In this document: one piece after another, positions 8,938 to 21,029 of the stretch
Position numbering within the stretch: the stretch's first letter is position 1
Layout of the letters: every line of letters begins with the position of its first letter
Source of the DNA: Massospora cicadina
Lineage: Eukaryota; Entomophthoromycota; Entomophthoromycetes; Entomophthorales; Entomophthoraceae
Assembly: GCA_022478985.1 (NCBI GenBank)
Contig: JAKSZP010012115.1
Location: 1-64,000 of the forward strand
Direction: 5' to 3'
Length of the DNA: 64,000 nt
Notes under the pieces: model-generated
What the model was told of the DNA's origin: nothing
Database searches by the model: none
Seen by the model: only the letters and a program-made list of their open reading frames with translations
Program-made: the position numbers and the translations under genes

Positions 8938-9744
8938 TGTTGGAATACTGGCTGGTTTTGTTCACTATTGCTTGTAGCAAGGGTTCTAAAAATTCTAAAG
9001 TATCAGGAGTTTTAAAACTCTCAGCTGCTGGTAAAGAGGAGTGGATGATATTAAAACATTACTTGAATAAAAAGGTAAACTTTAGTAACCCTAAATTTGT
9101 TGGTTTTTATAGAATTTTACTAAAATAGATGCGGGTGTAGAAGCAGACCCCTATTGTAATGTTGACTCCTTGTATTTAGGGTATGTTGGAGCTAAAAATG
9201 AGAAGGGTGGCATAATTTAGAATAAGCTAGGGGGCTCCCAATTTGGCTAGATTATGAATTAGCCTATCACTGCTCTAAAGAGCCTTATATTCTTGATAGT
9301 GTTTAGATTTTTGGTGTGAGGTTGACTTCTGGAATGACATAATCATGAGGAAGCATTTTAATGTAATCTCGCCAATCAGCCATCTGGCAAGAGTTGTTAG
9401 TTCTGCCTATTACCACAGCTCCTAATTAGTAAATTGTGGAAAAAAATATATCCCCTTGAACCCCCTTCAGGTCTATAAAAAGGGGTGGTCTCCGCTTAAG
9501 AGTTGGAACTAAATTGCAGACAGGACGGGGAGGAACCTCAGGATGATTCCACTGATTCCGCCGCAGGTTCAGCATAACCCTACTAATTATAAGAAGGCTA
9601 TTTGGCCGATTAGTTAAGGTAGAAGTATTAACTCATTTTTGGGGTTCCACCAAGAACCAAACAGGCTTTTTTGTGCAGAATTAGAGCTATTCAACCCCAA
9701 ATTCATTTTACCCCATCTCAACATGTAGATGTCTAACTGTGACA
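8938..9744 (-). repeat. 5' LTR of B2 (about 807 bp, outer end tentative)
   Basis: The inner end TGTTGGAAT is fixed by the primer site. The outer end is placed at 9744 because the minus strand there begins TGTCA, as in B1 (TGTCAG) and C (TGTCAA), giving a length close to theirs. It contains a CTATAAAAAGGGG motif at 9473-9485 shared with the B1 LTRs. The partner LTR is outside the window, so length cannot be confirmed. Confidence 0.5.
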
Positions 9745-11007
9745 AGTCATTAAAGAGCAGTGATAGCACTCAATTATTTTAATCTACACTTGGCTTTTGC
9801 ATACTTATAGCCAGTAAAGGTGGTACATGAGTTTCTCTAGATTATTAGTTTTGCTCCAGGGGTCATTGGGACACCTTTTATTAGGTCTTTATAATTGCCT
9901 TAATTATTATATAAGACAGTGCTTCAATCACTTCTTTATGTTGGAGTAATAACTTTCCAAGTTCATGCTTATATTTTTTAATGTACAGTAGTGTATTCGT
10001 GCTCTAATACAGACATTGACTTCCTTGGGAAGGTGGTCATGGAGCTGGCTCAAAGCATTATGGACTATGTACAATGGTCCAGGCTTGGATTATGATGTCC
10101 TGTTTTTAGTTAAGATGAAAGCCTAGAAAGTCTGTCTTATTTAATCATCTGGTGAGGTTTAAAAAGTATGCTAAGATTTTGGTATTTTATTACTTTAATG
10201 TTATGTCCAGTTCAACGTGAGTGCTTCATCTAGTGCTCTAATCCTTAGGTAACATCATATGTTACTTTTTTATTGGTAAGAGTTGCATTTCAACAATAAA
10301 GGATATAATGAGTAATATGATACTGAGCGTATCATTTAGAATCTTTCTCCTTTGAAAAACCACCATAATGACGAATTCTAAAGCGTCAGCTTCTAAGTAA
10401 CATCTTAAAGTGGTCTAGCATTGCTAGTACTGAGGTTAGGGAAAATCCTCTCTTGAGGAACTCTAACTAATTAAATCTTTAGGCTCCATTAATTTTTGAA
10501 TCTATCTAACATTAAACAAGTGAGAAGAGCATAATAAAAACAAGATCAAATATGAAAGCTCATTTAGTAATTGGTGAACCACAATAAACTCCATAATTTT
10601 TAGAAGATTTTATTATAACCAAAAAAGATAGTGCATATATTATCAGGAGCCAATGAAACCCCTTTGCCACAATAACTTAGCCATAGATTATGATCTTGGA
10701 TTAGAATTTTAATTTTTTATTTTAACAAATAGTTGTGCTTGAACAGCTTCAGAGACTCTATCTGAAATCACTAATGGTCCTTTTTTGTTTGTTCTATATA
10801 AGAATATCAAACAGTTATGTAGCTCATAAAATTTATGGGTGATTCTCATTGTCCATCATATAAGATATAAAGTTGCTGTGTGTTGAAATCAGCACTAAAG
10901 CAGAAAATTTTGTTTGAAACAGGTATTTTAACCAATAAAAGAGTATACTTTATGAAAAAAGTATATTTAAAGACACAAAGTGAAAACTAGTTATTGTATC
11001 ATTTTTT
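9745..11007. other. AT-rich DNA without recognisable genes
   Basis: No open frame of note and no match to other parts of the window. Since the minus-strand LTR fragment G2 starts to its right, this could be the decayed interior of that element, but I see no protein motif to support it. Confidence 0.4.
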
Positions 11008-11172
11008 AGCACTAGTGGTGCCCAACCCAAAAAGGGGGAGCTGCCAAGCATCTTTATTTGCAAATGGGCTAAATAAAGGGATTATTAGAAATAAGAAAAT
11101 TTCTAATATGGCACCTCAGCTAACAGCCTAGGAAGCCATATCAGGAGGTGAGGAAGCTTTGGGGAAACTTTT
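11008..11172 (-). repeat. LTR fragment and primer site G2
   Basis: Reverse complement of 62955-63127 over about 165 bp. The most conserved part, 11008-11025, reads on the minus strand TTGGGCACCACTAGTGCT and is identical in both copies, as expected for a primer site. A TTTGCAAATAAAGATGC stretch near the LTR end is also shared. The homology stops at about 11172. Confidence 0.65.
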
Positions 11173-11858
11173 TAGATATTGCATCATGATTTTTATTAAA
11201 ATAAACATTAAGGGAAGGCATATCATATTTCTCTAAGTACAATAGTAGCTGGGCTCTCTGATTCTCTTCTTGGCTACTGCAATAGGCTTTTACTACTATA
11301 AAACAATCTGATCTTTAATAAGTGAATAAACGTTTTTATATGCTTTATAATTTTAGAAATCCTACTGAAGGGCAGCTATCTAGTTACTTTAATTCCCTTA
11401 AAAAGTTAAACTTTGCATAAGTGTTCTGGAAAGCCAATGAAGCTAAGGCCTAAGATTTGGGAACTTACACCATAGTGTTGTTATCCTAGTAGTGCTGAGA
11501 TGCTGATAAAACCTATAAGTAATTAATTTAAATCTAGCAGCGATGTTTTTTACGCTGACACAAGGGTAAAGGAGATGCTATATTTTTTGTATGCATACTA
11601 CTAAGCCTAAGGGCAAAAGTACTTTAGAGAAGATTAATGATTCAAGATTCAGCATTAGTGATATGGAAGAATCAATTGTACTTAGTATAATACCCTTAAT
11701 CAGTGATGGTTGTCAATACAAAATTTATTGTAACATTCTCATTGGCAAAACATTACAATGAAGGGTAATCAGTTTTTTAGTACTTTAATTTTAAAATGGC
11801 GTAGTGGCTAATCAATAAAAATCACAGTCTTTATATTAGTTATATATAGTGATAGAAT
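11173..11858. other. AT-rich DNA, nothing recognised
   Basis: No coding frame and no internal match seen. It may be the remaining part of the G2 LTR, which cannot be delimited because G1 shows no homology beyond this point. Confidence 0.35.
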
Positions 11859-11870
11859 AAATAATCTTGT
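11859..11870. repeat. Target-site duplication of LINE L1, left copy
   Basis: AAATAATCTTGT; 11 of 12 bases are repeated at 17147-17158 after the A-rich tail. LINE target duplications of 7-20 bp are usual. Confidence 0.6.
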
Positions 11871-12110
11871 ACTTTTCTTTCTCGTTGCAAACACTTTTGC
11901 AATCTATTCAATTCAAGACTGAATCTAGTTTGATAATCTCACAGAGGAGATTAGTCTGCGCCCATGTCAGGGAGCAGTTGGGCAAGCAAGGTAAGAGGAG
12001 CAGGTGGAAGGCCTGCGGCCTCCAACGTTTGAAAATACCCCAGAGAATCCGGCGGAATAGACAAAAATCTTAAAAAACCGGCGGTCACAATTTCCTTGGA
12101 GATACTCACA

Positions 12111-13076
12111 TGGCAAGCACGATGCAACCAGTAAATCAACACGCCATACTCCCAACCACTTTTGTCAGTGGAATTTGGAGTCCGCATGTATCTGGACATC
12201 CAAAAAATGGCCTTATGGGAAAAATTTTGTGAAGATGTACACAACTTTTCCCAACTGCAGTGTATGTTGCACCTCACTCCATGTCACGTGGTTGGCTGGA
12301 CCTAGGTTTCAAAAGCAAAAAAGCAGCAGATGAGGCTGCAGCGGTGCACATAGTGGTCAACCTCCCCAAAGGGCAACAGGTCATCAAAACCAAATGCACC
12401 AGATGGATAAAATCAAACCAAACTTTCCTCACGTTTGACTTTTTGCATACTATGGTAAAGCGTGACATTTTGGAACAACACCTAAAAGATGGTCTCGCCA
12501 TATATGGCAAAATATAATATTTTAAAATGCAATGCTTCACGCTGATGCCACACTGGTGCACCAGCAGAGCCATTGCTGTTCTGACCCCAACTGAGGAGAT
12601 TGCGAAGGACCTAACCCAGATCCCGCACTCCACTTTTAGATATTGCAGGGCATACCACCTACCCATTCTGGGTGACCGTGGACAGCGCGCCCCCCATTTG
12701 CACCCACTGTGACGCGTTCAGCCATAAGGCGCATGCATGCCCCATCAAGGAGGGCGTCACATTCCAAGAGCACCCCTTGGCGGCCATGGCCAACGGAGAG
12801 GCACACTATGAACCAACTGCAAGCACCAAGGAGGGTTTCCCATGGGGAGCACAAGGCTGCTACCTATTGGTAAAGCCTATCTCCCCGCAAGAACAGAAGA
12901 AGGCCAAGCAGGCCTGTAGGGCCGCGGCTAAGGAAACAGCCAAGGCCACCACCGCTATCCCACACTCACAACGCCAGGAGGACATGGAAACCTTCACAGC
13001 GGAAGCAACTCAGGAATCCATCTTAAATCAGATTGGGAAGCCCATGCCAAGCGGGCCACTCAATCTGAGAATCTGA
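12111..13076 (+). pseudogene. ORF1 of LINE L1 (RNA-binding protein with CCHC knuckle)
   Basis: ATG at 12111 is the first plausible start; the frame then shifts more than once. 12260-12517 encodes a segment (GWLDLGFKSKKAADEAAA) resembling the RRM-like part of LINE ORF1 proteins, and 12640-12760 encodes PFWVTVDSAPP followed by CTHCDAFSHKAHAC, a CX2CX4HX4C zinc knuckle. The C-terminal part is Lys/Ala-rich (QEQKKAKQACRAAAKETAK). ORF1 proteins coat the LINE RNA. The same PFW...CCHC module occurs in the genes at 25298, 54560 and 61440, which differ in their C-terminal domain. Confidence 0.75.
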
Positions 13077-13384
13077 TGGGAGACTCGATCTCACCCAATC
13101 GTTGCACCTAAGCTCCAGTCAAAACTGACTTGGGACCTATCCCAACTGAAAAAATTTTATTTGACCCACTCAACGGTGCACCAAACTCATCCGCACCACA
13201 AAAAATTTGTCCGATGATGGGAAAGCAAAAAGAGAAGGCCAAAGCCAACGTGACTCTTTCCGCAAAAATCAATTAAAACCCCAATAGCATTGCTGCTAAC
13301 ACCCACGCTGCTGTAAAAGCCCATGGGGACATAGAAGAGGCTGGTGGGCCCAGGGGCCAACCCCCTCACACCTAAGGTGTGATG

Positions 13385-14200
13385 AGGGAAACCTTCACTT
13401 TAGGGATGTTAATTATCGCCGGACTCAAGGCCTCCCCGTCCCAGGCTAGGAAACTGAGTTTTTTACAACACAATTTACCCGTGGATATCCTGGCCATCCA
13501 GGAGCCCCACTGTCCATGAGGCTCCGAGGAAACTTGGAAAAAAATGCTCCTCCCATCCCTATCCTTTTGGTCAAAGCACTGTGGGGTGCTATTTCAGAAA
13601 AATAATTTTTTTAAATTCATATCCTCAGAAACATTCCTAAATGGCCGAGTGCTCATTGTCACCTTCTCGTGGGCTGATGTAGTGCACGCAATCATCAATA
13701 TCTATGCCCAAAATGGTGCACACAAGCGTCAGGAATTTTTCTCATCGGTCAAATCCCTCCCGCTGCCCCCTGATTCTTTCCTAGTCAGTGACATGAACTG
13801 TTGGCTAACCTCACCAATGGACCAGTGGCCTCCCTCACCCCACACCCCACAGGGTCACATAGAACTACGCGTTCTAAAGGCCACCCTTGGGTTAATGGAT
13901 GCGCTGCCAAGACATGCCCCACTGCTCAAAAACATGATGTGTCCCCACATCCACAACAGCCAATTAAGGTCCATGACCCAAATCGACCTAATTCTAATGC
14001 TGGCGAAATTCCAACCCCACATCTCCCACTTCAAAACAACGAAAATGGAATTCTCCGACCACCGACTGGTTTTGATAACCTACCACCTACCTGTCACAGT
14101 TGCTAAGGCCCCACATTGGTGCAAAATCCGCCCCCCGAGCTCATGTCACCAGGATTTTTCACATGGGTGGAAGAGGCAACTTTGGCAAAAAAGTTTGTTG
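13385..14200 (+). pseudogene. ORF2 of LINE L1: APE-type endonuclease
   Basis: APE endonuclease motifs in order: ILAIQEPHC (about 13489-13515; Glu of the metal site), INIYAQNGAHKR (13697-13732; Asn), LVSDMNCW (about 13780-13803; usual GDFN, here SDMN), QIDLILM (13979-14000) and FSDHRLVLI (14053-14080; catalytic Asp-His). This enzyme nicks the target strand. A TGA at about 13516 and the change at GDFN suggest loss of function. The segment is in one open frame from 13544 to 14356. Confidence 0.85.
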
Positions 14201-14699
14201 CACCATTTAGCGCGGACCCCATTTCCACATAGGCAACTTTTAAAGAGGACACCATCTGCCACTCTCATCATCTCTCCTCCAGATGCTCACGAGCCACATT
14301 GGCAGTTTTCTCACACGCTCTGGCAGAATTGGCACAGTTGGAGTCCAACATTCTAGCTACAGGATACAGCCCTGCATGGGGCCAGAAGTGGGCGGAGGCA
14401 GCCACCCACCTCAACGCACTCTAAAGGCAACACAAACATCAGGTTTGTGTTCTTTACAGGGCCACATGCATCACAAAAGGTGACAAGTGCACCGCATATT
14501 TCTTTGAAAAAATTTTTGCACCACGCCAGAGCGGGGCCTGCACACAGGTGTGAAGATTGGATAATTTTATTTTGGATACACTGGCCAAAGTGGCAATCGA
14601 AATGCAAAAATATTACTCTGAGTTGTACCGAGCCAAACCAATTCAGCCAGCTGAAGTGGCGGAATTTCTCGACCAAAAACATATCCACACCATTTTCTA

Positions 14700-15610
14700 A
14701 TACTTGGAAATAATGAATTTAATTATTTTGAATGAATTATGGACAGCCATTCGTGGTGTGCCAAACTGAAAATGCCCAGGCCCAGATGGCATTCCATATG
14801 AGTTCTACAAAAAATATTTCAAATATATATCCCCACTTCTGCTTGCCTCACTTAAATAAAGCCTGTTGGAAACGCGCCTCCTATCAGGTGGACATGAGGC
14901 CTTTACTGTCACACTCTTCAATAAAGGGGATAAGCTTGACTTAGCCAACTGGCGCCCCATTTCTCTAACAAACACAGACACCAAGATTTTAACAAAAATT
15001 ATGGCTAAATGATTAGGGACTGTAGCATCTGCCACCATCTCCCCAGAACAATTTGGTTTCATCCCCAGAAGGTTGATTTGGGATAACGTGCACTCTGTGG
15101 CTAATGTATGTAAGTCCACAGCCTCTGGGGCACTTGTATTCTTGGACCAACATAAGGCCTATGATAGAGTAAACTGGGAATACCTAAGGGCCTGCCTCCA
15201 TCAATTCCGCCTACCCCCTCGCTTCATCAACTGGGTGATGCTGCTCACGGAATCTGCAAGAATGGCAGTGCGTGGCCCTGGCTTCCTAACGGAAATAGTC
15301 CGCCCTCAAAGGGGCTTGCAACAAGGGGACCCCCTCAGCCCACTCTTATACAACTTCAGCCTTGACCCACTACTGCGAAATGTGAATGCCCAACTCACTG
15401 GGGTCCATGTGCCAGGCCAAGCCCCAGTCAAGATATTGGCGTTCGCAGATGATTGTGTGGTTGGGGTGTCTAATAATCAAGATGCACGCGCGCTTGAAGC
15501 TCTCATCCAGGAATATTCCCAGGTAAGCAACGTGGCACTGAACGCCTCCAAAACCAAAATCATCCTCCTTGGTCGTTTTCAGAACTGCTGGGCCCCAGTA
15601 ATTAGTTCCC
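14700..15610 (+). pseudogene. ORF2 of LINE L1: reverse transcriptase
   Basis: Motifs: NWRPISLTNTD (14947-14980), QFGFIPRR (15049-15072), FLDQHKAYDRVNW (15139-15177, motif A), RGLQQGDPLSPLLYN (15310-15354, motif B), LAFADDCVVGV (15437-15470, motif C, intact FADD) and NASKTKIILLG (15541-15573). From 15073 to 16134 the frame is continuous, so the catalytic core is undamaged in this copy. TGA codons occur upstream (about 15009). The enzyme performs target-primed reverse transcription. Confidence 0.93.
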
Positions 15611-16875
15611 AACCCAGCCCATCTTCTCGCCCATGTCCACGCCTTACTAACTCAACACACACCGCTCCACTGGTGCTCCCCTTCATGCCATGTCCTACCA
15701 TAGGACTGGTATGCCATCTGGGCGTGTGGATGGAGGCAGGCGGATACGCGTCAGCAGTAATGGAGTGCCATATTCTGGACAACGTGACAAAGCGAATCGC
15801 CTCTCTCAGAGCCCACCCTACTTCCCTTACTGGCAGGGTTGTCTTAGCCAACTCTATGCTCCTCTCCAAAGTCTGGTTCAGAGCCCACGCCATCCCCTTC
15901 TCCCCAAGCTTCTTCAAATCCTTGTATGCCTTGCTGCAAGGATGGCTTTGGTCAGGCCGCCCTCCACCAGTGCGGCTAGAGGTCAAGTTTGGCCCTCATC
16001 ATCATGGTGGCATGGGCCTGCTTGACTTCAAATCCCATGCTGCCAAGATCCTGGGCACCTGGATCACAGCCATCACCGCTCCTACACTCCCATCCCAACA
16101 CTGGTCCCGCGCAGCCTGCTCCAACTTCTCCTGAGCCTTGGGCCTCAACAATCCATTGAACCTCCACTCCCTGATGAAATACCTCGCTTCACATACATCA
16201 GCCACAAGTCCTCACGGGACAAAAACCCACTACAAACGAATCCTACTCTCCATGCGGAGCGCAGAGTGGAGAATTCGCTAGCGGACATACAACCCAAAGA
16301 GGCCGCCCCTCTCCTCAGTTCACACAAGAGGTACAAGGGCTACCCATCCATGATGGCGTGATCCCATTCGGCCCCATGTCCTATCCAGGGTGGACTACCT
16401 GGACATGATGGACATCCCTTATTCCATTGAGACCCAAAAAACAATCTGGAAATATGTACATCACCCTCTGTTGCAGCCTCAAGTCCGCTCCCATGTGTGG
16501 CGCTGCCTGAGGCGGGTGTATCGTACAGATGAGCGCTCTAACGCTTTACACTCATCCTGTGTCATGTGCGGCCAGTATGGAACGCTGTTCCACCGCCTGG
16601 AGAAGTGCCCCACCTCTAAAGTGATATGGCGCGAAGTTCAACATCTGCTGGGCCAGGATCAAACGCATCCCTTCAGTCTGTCAAGAGATATGTTTGCTTT
16701 ATCAATGGTCTCCTCCCTTCCACCCTCCCTCCGTGCTCTGGTGGTTGCAATCGCCATGTGGACCATCCACACGATTGTCTTAGATGCCATTGCAGGCTCC
16801 ACCCCCACCCTCCCAGAAGCTGTCCACAGATTCTGGTCTCATTTGGTGGACCACTTTCAAGCGTGGATGTTTTGA
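15611..16875 (+). pseudogene. ORF2 of LINE L1: C-terminal region with CCHC (zf-RVT-like)
   Basis: The RT frame runs to a TGA at 16132; the next block, 16390-16875, has Trp-rich sequence (IWKYVHHPLLQPQVRSHVWR) followed by CVMCGQYGTLFHRLEKC, which fits the zinc-binding zf-RVT-type module found after the RT in many LINEs, and then hydrophobic and Trp-containing sequence to a TGA at 16873. Between them (16135-16389) the frame is broken. The module binds nucleic acid in related LINEs. Confidence 0.8.
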
Positions 16876-17120
16876 TACCTCCCACCGCGTCGCTGACAGC
16901 TGGTCTCCCCCTGGTTCCCAGTCTGGTTCATCAAATCAGACCCCTTCCACACACGTGCTCAATAGTGTCTACGGCCCCTTCACACGCTCCCTCCCCCTCC
17001 CCATAAGTGGCGTTCCCGCTGGCAACAAGAGATAGCATCGCTTCTCTGGGGTGCCTCCCCCGGTACTAAGTTTATCTGTCCTGAGTCATATTTGGAAGTG
17101 TCCATCCCATGGTCGGCCTT

Positions 17121-17146
17121 CCCCGCAATAAATTAAAAAAAAGATT
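17121..17146 (+). terminator. Poly(A) signal and A-rich tail of LINE L1
   Basis: AATAAATTAAAAAAAAGATT ends the LINE, directly followed by the right target duplication. AATAAA lies only a few bases before the tail, as is common at LINE 3' ends. Confidence 0.7.
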
Positions 17147-17158
17147 AAATAATTTTGT
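17147..17158. repeat. Target-site duplication of LINE L1, right copy
   Basis: AAATAATTTTGT, one mismatch to 11859-11870. Confidence 0.6.
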
Positions 17159-20100
17159 TATATATTTGTTCAGATCAGATTGCAACTTGTGGACAGTAAT
17201 TATACAAATGTCTTTTTTAGAATAATTCAGAAACCATAACAAGACTTGAAGACATTCTTTCACATGCTCTCCTTGATGTGATACTCAGTTAGATGTCTTG
17301 CAGAAATGAACTTCAGGAAAACTTAGCTTTAGTAAGCTGGTCACTTAATTCATAGTCATTAGTTATAAGTAGTCGCTTTTCAAAGTGATAAAGTTAAGAT
17401 ATAGTAGCTAATGAATGATTGCACTTTCTGCTCATTTTATATAATTAGTAAAGGTGAAAAAACAATGGATTTTGTATTCAAATAGAACCTTTTTTAGTAA
17501 GTTCTCAGAGTACTTTCAGAAAATTTTCCAATTATAATTGTAGTTGTTTGTAAAGCTGTGGTTAATTGGATCTGGGCATTTAGCACTAATATAATAAAAT
17601 TTATTTGGTGGCAGTTTTCTGAGCTCTATTTTAAAAAATCTTTTCTCAGTTTTGAAAAAGGCTATAACATTCCTAGTATTAGTTCATGAGCTCTAGATAA
17701 ATGATATCAAGGTTGGTGCAATATTAGGAATGAGGATTCCGATGGTATTTTTTCAGGTATAAAATATCTACTTGCTCCTATAGTAACAAAGACCCTCTGT
17801 TTGACCATCCAAGGAAAATCCAGGATCAAGGAATTGGGAAATAATTTTTTATATTATTATAGACACCTGCAACCTCCTAGTGTAAGTTCAACAGTAATTA
17901 ATTATGATTGGACATAAGTTCTAGACTAATTATACTAAATCATGATTATAATATCAGAAAGGGTTTGTGTCAGGTAACAAACAAAAAAGTCTAAATGAGC
18001 TACAATTGCGGGCACTCTAATAATGTGTTAACCTAAATTGCATAGTAAGGCTGTTTGGATGACTTAATACAAGGAACTTCTGAGGAAAAATATGTTTAAG
18101 CTAGTTGTTTATGAACTTTAATCCTGCCTAAGGAAAAGAATCACATTAGGAAAGTTGCGCCACAAATATGAGACATTTTTTAACTAAGATTAGTTCTTTC
18201 ACAAGCAATTGTCAGCAAGAAGATGGTGACAGTGGACATGAGGATGCACAGAGACTGTGCTATAGGTGAGCGCGATCAACTTATATTAGTGAGCTCACAG
18301 TTCCTTTTGTAATAACTAGAAACAAAATAGATAAGAATTTTTTTACTATAAACTCTATCTTTAAATATAAATAAGCACTTATGATATCTTAAGAAGGGAA
18401 TATATTCTCTATAAAGGGTAGTTGGTATAATATGAAATAAAATGGTCAATAGTGCAAAAAGTTGTACTCTTAGCACTAAACAATCTATAGGATTTCTAAT
18501 CTTGACATTGCAACGAGCTAATAATGTATGGTACAAGGCTAGAGTATTAGGACGGATGTGCAATTATTACTGATCTGATATGATAAAGTATAAATTTAAG
18601 TGCATCTTATTAAACATAGTCGCATATGAGATTGTTAGTGTCAATATCATTTTTAAGTGATAAGGTGGGGTGTCAAGGCTTGATTTTGATGGAAGCGCTA
18701 AGGGTTTAAGCCTCATTAGGAGGACCAGGTCAACGTACAAATCTTTTATTGTAATTAGTTTGGAGACCACTGACTCAGAGACAATTTTGAGGCGTTTTCT
18801 AAAATGGTCTATATCCGCATTTCTTCTAGGGTATGAGCCAAGTTGCAGACCTTCTTCATGTGGGTTTCTGGTGGCTTATGGTCCACTTTTAATGGCATTT
18901 ATGGGCGTTGCATTTGAGAAAACATGTTAAGAAGACATTATGTTCCTTACCTCTTGAAATTAGTATAGCCTTCTGCTAGATAATAAACTATTGTGTAATT
19001 TTTTTAAGGTTTTAGGAATTTCAAGGACAAAAATGGTTTTATGGGAAGGGGGTGATATGGGGTACACCTCATGGAAGATTAAAATTGAGATGTTAAAGAT
19101 GGTTCATCCTTGCCTATGCCCAAAAGTTATCTTATTCAGGGCATTCTTTTTAAGCAAAAGTTATTGGACTGTGCAACCCAATTTTCATAAATCCAAAATG
19201 TTATCTACCTTAAATTACTGGGACCTTTCCACCAATATTGGATCTATATCCTTTAATTGCCCCTTGAGCATGGATATTAAAAATGTATGGAAAGTTGACT
19301 GCAGGTCAGTGGTTGGAAAGCTTTAAGCAATTGAAAATTTATTTAGTACCTCTTTAAAGGAAAGGGGGCCTCCCATTTGCAGATGAATTTCTTAAATGGA
19401 CTAGAAGCAATAAACATTATGCTATGCATTATCCAAGACCCAGCTTAGAAGTTTTATGATTGAATGACACTTCCAGTTTTTAAATCATCTTTAGTATTCT
19501 ACTGAATTTGAGAGTTATTAACCAGGGATGAGGTGTCTCAGATATATATGAGATGAAGTTTTCTGATGTTGGGGCATCCAAATGTATTTGAGGGCCAAGC
19601 TAGAAGAAAGATTTGTAAACCAGGTAGGCTTGGAAGGGGGCATCTCAATGGAGTATGTAGGGCATAATTTTCTTGGGCTAATGGAAGGTTGTAATCCCAC
19701 ATATCCCATACAAAGGATATATAGTATTAGAGGTATGATTTAAGCGTTTTTGTTTACTAATTTGGCTTATTCATTAAACTGCAAGTGGTACACTGCGGAG
19801 TGGCACAGAGATACTTAAGCATGGACGGTGTGGCATTCCAAAACTTTGAGGTGAACTAGGTGCTTCTTTCACTGATAATTTCTTAAAGGAGGTCAAATTT
19901 CAAGAAAACTAGTTGGCAAAGAGGAATTACTTTTTTTCCACTGAGGTGGACGTCAGATATTGATAATTTTAAATTATTTGGAAAAAAGGTGCCAAACACT
20001 AAGTTTGCTTTGTAGCTTCTGGAAAGTGGAAGGAAGGCAACAAATTCACATAATATCGAGGTTATGAATCTAAATTCTGCTGTAAGGGGTGAAAAAGTCC

Positions 20101-21029
20101 ATTTGACTTATAATGTTTGACCTTAAGCGGGAACATGTAAGGCATTTCAATTATCCACATAATATTTTTTGAGGAGGTTTACTAGTTGTATTTTTGTTTT
20201 AAGAGAGATATGTGCACTTCCTCACTCCCAGGTATTCTAAGGTAGATAAGTTGTAATATCTTCTATTATCATAGTTACATAATGAGTCAGTGACACATAC
20301 TTTCCGCAGAATTAGATTACCATATCCATTAAAACAGAGGAGATAACTTTGTGCTACTGAAAAATTTTCATCTAGATTACGCACCTTTGTCCATGGAACC
20401 TTAGGCATATAAAAAGGTTTGTCAACAAGGATGATTCATAGGGAGAGTAGCATTGTTTACAAACAAAGGATAGCCTTTAAGTTATAACTTGATATTATGC
20501 ACAATATTTAACTTAGTGTCCTTGCCAACTTCTAAATGTAATCCAAGTACATGCTTAGTATGTCCAATAAGATGTGGTTCATTTTTTAATAATCTTACAC
20601 TTAAAATTGAAGGCAAGGAAAAGATAGGTCTAGTACTGTTGATGTGCTATCTTCTGGTGTCTTTTATGGTTGTATGAGATACTGGTGTTCTCTTAGACCT
20701 CTGAAAAATTTTATACACCCTGAAAGATGCACCTTTAGTGCATGAGAAAACTTGAAAACGCCACCATTACACTGTCATAGATGTCTTTTTTTAGTACTAG
20801 ATGGTCCCAACCTGAACTGTCATAGATGTCTTATGCATGATAAGTTGCGGTGAACTTACAGTATAAATATGAACCAGGTGGTCTTGTCCATTGTGCTCTT
20901 GTTTATTAACAGTCCCACTGGAGTGTTAAATATATTGTATGAAACTATAAATGGCTTCTCTGTGTTCATTAAATATAGTACAGGGTTAAAACATTCTTAC
21001 AGCATATCAAAGGCGTTCTGGAAATCATG
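17159..21029. other. AT-rich DNA without supported genes
   Basis: Only short open frames, none with a recognisable motif in either strand. If the LINE trace at 21030-21420 is right, its C-terminal and 3' parts should lie here on the minus strand, but no residue pattern is clear enough to claim. A site at 20796-20815 faintly resembles the G primer site. Confidence 0.4.

Larger units (their letters stand above)
11871..17146 (+). mobile_element. LINE L1: near full-length non-LTR retrotransposon
   Basis: About 5.3 kb: 5' leader, ORF1 with a CCHC knuckle, ORF2 with APE endonuclease, RT and a C-terminal CCHC, then a 3' end with AATAAATTAAAAAAAA. Both ends are set by a 12-bp target duplication. GC content is visibly higher than in the surroundings, which suggests recent arrival or a different mutation history. 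The architecture is that of L1/Tad-like LINEs; a fungal Tad-like placement is likely but needs a tree. Stops and frameshifts are moderate in number. Confidence 0.9.

Noticed and set aside
15579..16336. Minus-strand open frames of 60-135 codons across the LINE
   Set aside because: They are antisense shadows of ORF2, whose RT and zinc motifs are clear on the plus strand.
19010..19330. 111-codon plus-strand open frame (MCNFFKVLGISRTKMVLWEG...)
   Set aside because: No family resemblance, no conserved partner in the window, and base composition like the surrounding AT-rich DNA.
20199..20408. 69-codon minus-strand frame (MPKVPWTKVRNLDENF...)
   Set aside because: No motif and no second copy; too short to support a gene in this decayed setting.
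20796..20815. Third copy of the G primer-like block (AGTACTAGATGGTCCCAACC)
   Set aside because: Only about 13 of 18 bases fit and no LTR sequence follows on either side.
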